64,000 bases of DNA from Istiophorus platypterus (lineage: Eukaryota; Chordata; Actinopteri; Istiophoriformes; Istiophoridae). A program made the translations under genes and the position numbers. The DNA lies in assembly GCA_016859345.1 (NCBI GenBank), contig CM029115.1, forward strand, positions 9,570,001-9,634,000, given 5' to 3'. Numbering within the stretch: the first letter of the stretch is position 1; each line of letters begins with the position of its first letter. A model generated the notes under the pieces. It had not been told where the DNA came from. It saw only the letters and a list, made by a program, of their open reading frames with translations, and made no database searches. Of this stretch, positions 62,711 through 64,000 are shown one piece after another.

Positions 62711-62924
62711 AGAACTCTCATAAAGGAGCTTAGTTTCCGCCTGCTGGATGTCAGAAAAATTAGCTTTAACATGTCAGTGGACAAACGCCTCCAAACCTCT
62801 GTGAATGCGTGAGCAGAGAGATGCAGCCGGAGGTATTGTGATACTTCCTGTCTTCCATCTTCCCGGGAGCCAGGCTCTCTGGTATTCCTGGAAGGTGGTA
62901 ATGCAGCGTCGGATTGTCGCCTCC

Positions 62925-63065
62925 TCTGATCCGCAGTCACACAGCGGATTCCCAAGGAGCATGTCACCAAGGGCGGGCTGGGGGGCTCAAATGCTCTGCT
63001 CGTTACTCTAAACGCTGCCTAATTAATAATGTATCAGAGAGGACGAGCTGAGACACAGCAGGGCT
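62925..63065. promoter_or_regulatory. Candidate conserved non-coding island
   Basis: A CpG-containing unique segment with GTTACTCTAAACGCTGCC followed by TAATTAATAATGTATCAG. The composition contrasts with the AT-rich surroundings. No coding frame is convincing. Confidence 0.22.
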
Positions 63066-63366
63066 CCTCTGCTTGACACAAGCACTGACGCACACACACA
63101 CACACGCGCGCACATTTGAGGAGAGACTGATCAAGCCCCGCTACCCCTCTTCTACAAAAGCCCCCACCCAGATCTCCTCTCAGTATTCAGATACAGAAGC
63201 AGGAGAGAGGCTCTGAGTTTACGTGTACAGTCCATTGTTGATGAATTCTCCATCCTGCTGAAGCCCTATACGTACGTTCATGTATGTGACAAAGAGGGAC
63301 TGAGCACACGCTGATCCGCTGCATGAATTTTCATAAGTGAAATTTTATGGTAAAATGAGCTGGTGT

Positions 63367-63384
63367 GGGGGGGGGGGGGGGGGG
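63367..63384. repeat. Poly-G run (18 G)
   Basis: A perfect run of 18 guanines preceded by TGGTGT. It reads as a proline run in one minus-strand frame. Confidence 0.95.
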
Positions 63385-64000
63385 ATAGAGGTTAGTGTCT
63401 GTAGGCTCCTCTGACACACATTTAAACCCAAACACACCCATAAACATATCCAACCTGGATGCAGCCTGGTCCCTGGAGACAGATGACAGGTGACACTGTG
63501 CTGGTGGTGAGGTAATGGCGCCTCCTGTCCTGTTGAGTCTCTCTATTCTGTACCACACAAACACTTGAGGCCTTGAAAAACAACCACGCACTGATCTATT
63601 TTTAACTTCTTTTTATTGTATGTTTTTCATTTCAAATCTTATTATTCAAAAGCTGTCAAGCCGACTGTCATTGGTTGTCACCGTTGAAGATAGTTTGGGT
63701 TTTAATGCCGGTACTTTAACCATATAGTTTTTAAATAGAAACAAAAGCTAAGATTGGTTCCCATAGAGTAATATCCAGTCTTTTCAGTATCCAGTAGAGC
63801 AAAACTATGTGTGATCTATTCATAGGTTATCAATAATGCTGCTGTTATATTCATATATATGTTCTGAGACTGTACATCCATAGCTTCTCCCTGCCTTCTC
63901 TCTACCTCCTCCTCTGCCTCTCCTTCTTTCTCTCTCCACCTCACATTTGATTTATTTTCTTCTTTGTTTGTGTTTGTCATATGGAGAGATGTAAATTTAG

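Larger units (their letters stand above)
62711..64000. other. Non-coding stretch, no gene seen
   Basis: Unique sequence with a CA/CG tract at 63090-63114, an 18-G run at 63367-63384 and a pyrimidine-rich end at about 63885-63965. The 158-codon minus frame at 62494-62970 crosses the LINE fragment in another frame and is not a gene. A regulatory-looking island at 62925-63065 is listed separately. Confidence 0.55.

Noticed and set aside
62494..62970. 158-codon minus-strand frame
   Set aside because: It overlaps the LINE fragment in a different frame from the one that shows the conserved LINE residues. The remaining part has no recognised domain.

Overview
The window looks like nuclear DNA of a teleost fish, probably a percomorph. 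It is rich in (CA)n/(TG)n microsatellites, has long poly-G/poly-C runs, and carries repeat types I recognise from fish genomes: a non-autonomous hAT-like element beginning CAGTGGTGGA, a broken hAT transposase of the ZMYM1/TTF-zinc-finger (DUF4371) type, and a degenerate L2/Rex-like LINE ORF2 tail. The species assignment is inference; nothing in the sequence names the organism.

I find no convincing protein-coding gene, exon series, tRNA, rRNA or known microRNA. Open reading frames are short, overlap on both strands, and many are translated simple repeats. The window is best read as a 64-kb intergenic or deep-intronic stretch. Several unique islands with homeodomain-type TAATTA/ATTA motifs and CpGs could be conserved non-coding regulatory elements, but that needs cross-species alignment.

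Layout. 1-9.9 kb: unique non-coding sequence with small microsatellites. 10.3-11.1 kb: frameshifted hAT transposase remnant. 11.5-16.2 kb: unique sequence. 16.2-16.9 kb: an exceptionally long CA microsatellite with 581 bp of perfect AC. 17.6-17.7 kb: a 32-bp-arm hairpin followed by (TA)n. 18-30 kb: unique AT-rich sequence with microsatellites. 30.3 kb: telomere-like repeats joined to (AC)n. 37.4-39.1 kb: G-quadruplex-prone tracts and a diverged pair of related segments. 42.1-46.3 kb: dense simple repeats and a strange 1.53-kb tandem duplication in which 159 bp are perfectly identical but the rest is badly diverged. 46-57 kb: mostly unique. 57.06-57.72 kb: hAT-like MITE. 59.84-62.21 kb: a nearly perfect 1.18-kb direct tandem duplication, followed by a LINE fragment at 62.5-62.7 kb. 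The remainder is unique sequence with a regulatory-looking island.

There is no gene set to describe as a working system. The strongest observations are structural: two tandem duplications of very different character, the giant AC tract, the long hairpin, a multiply frameshifted transposase, and three CTCF-like sites in the same orientation. Both duplications and the giant AC tract should be checked for assembly error before any biological reading.
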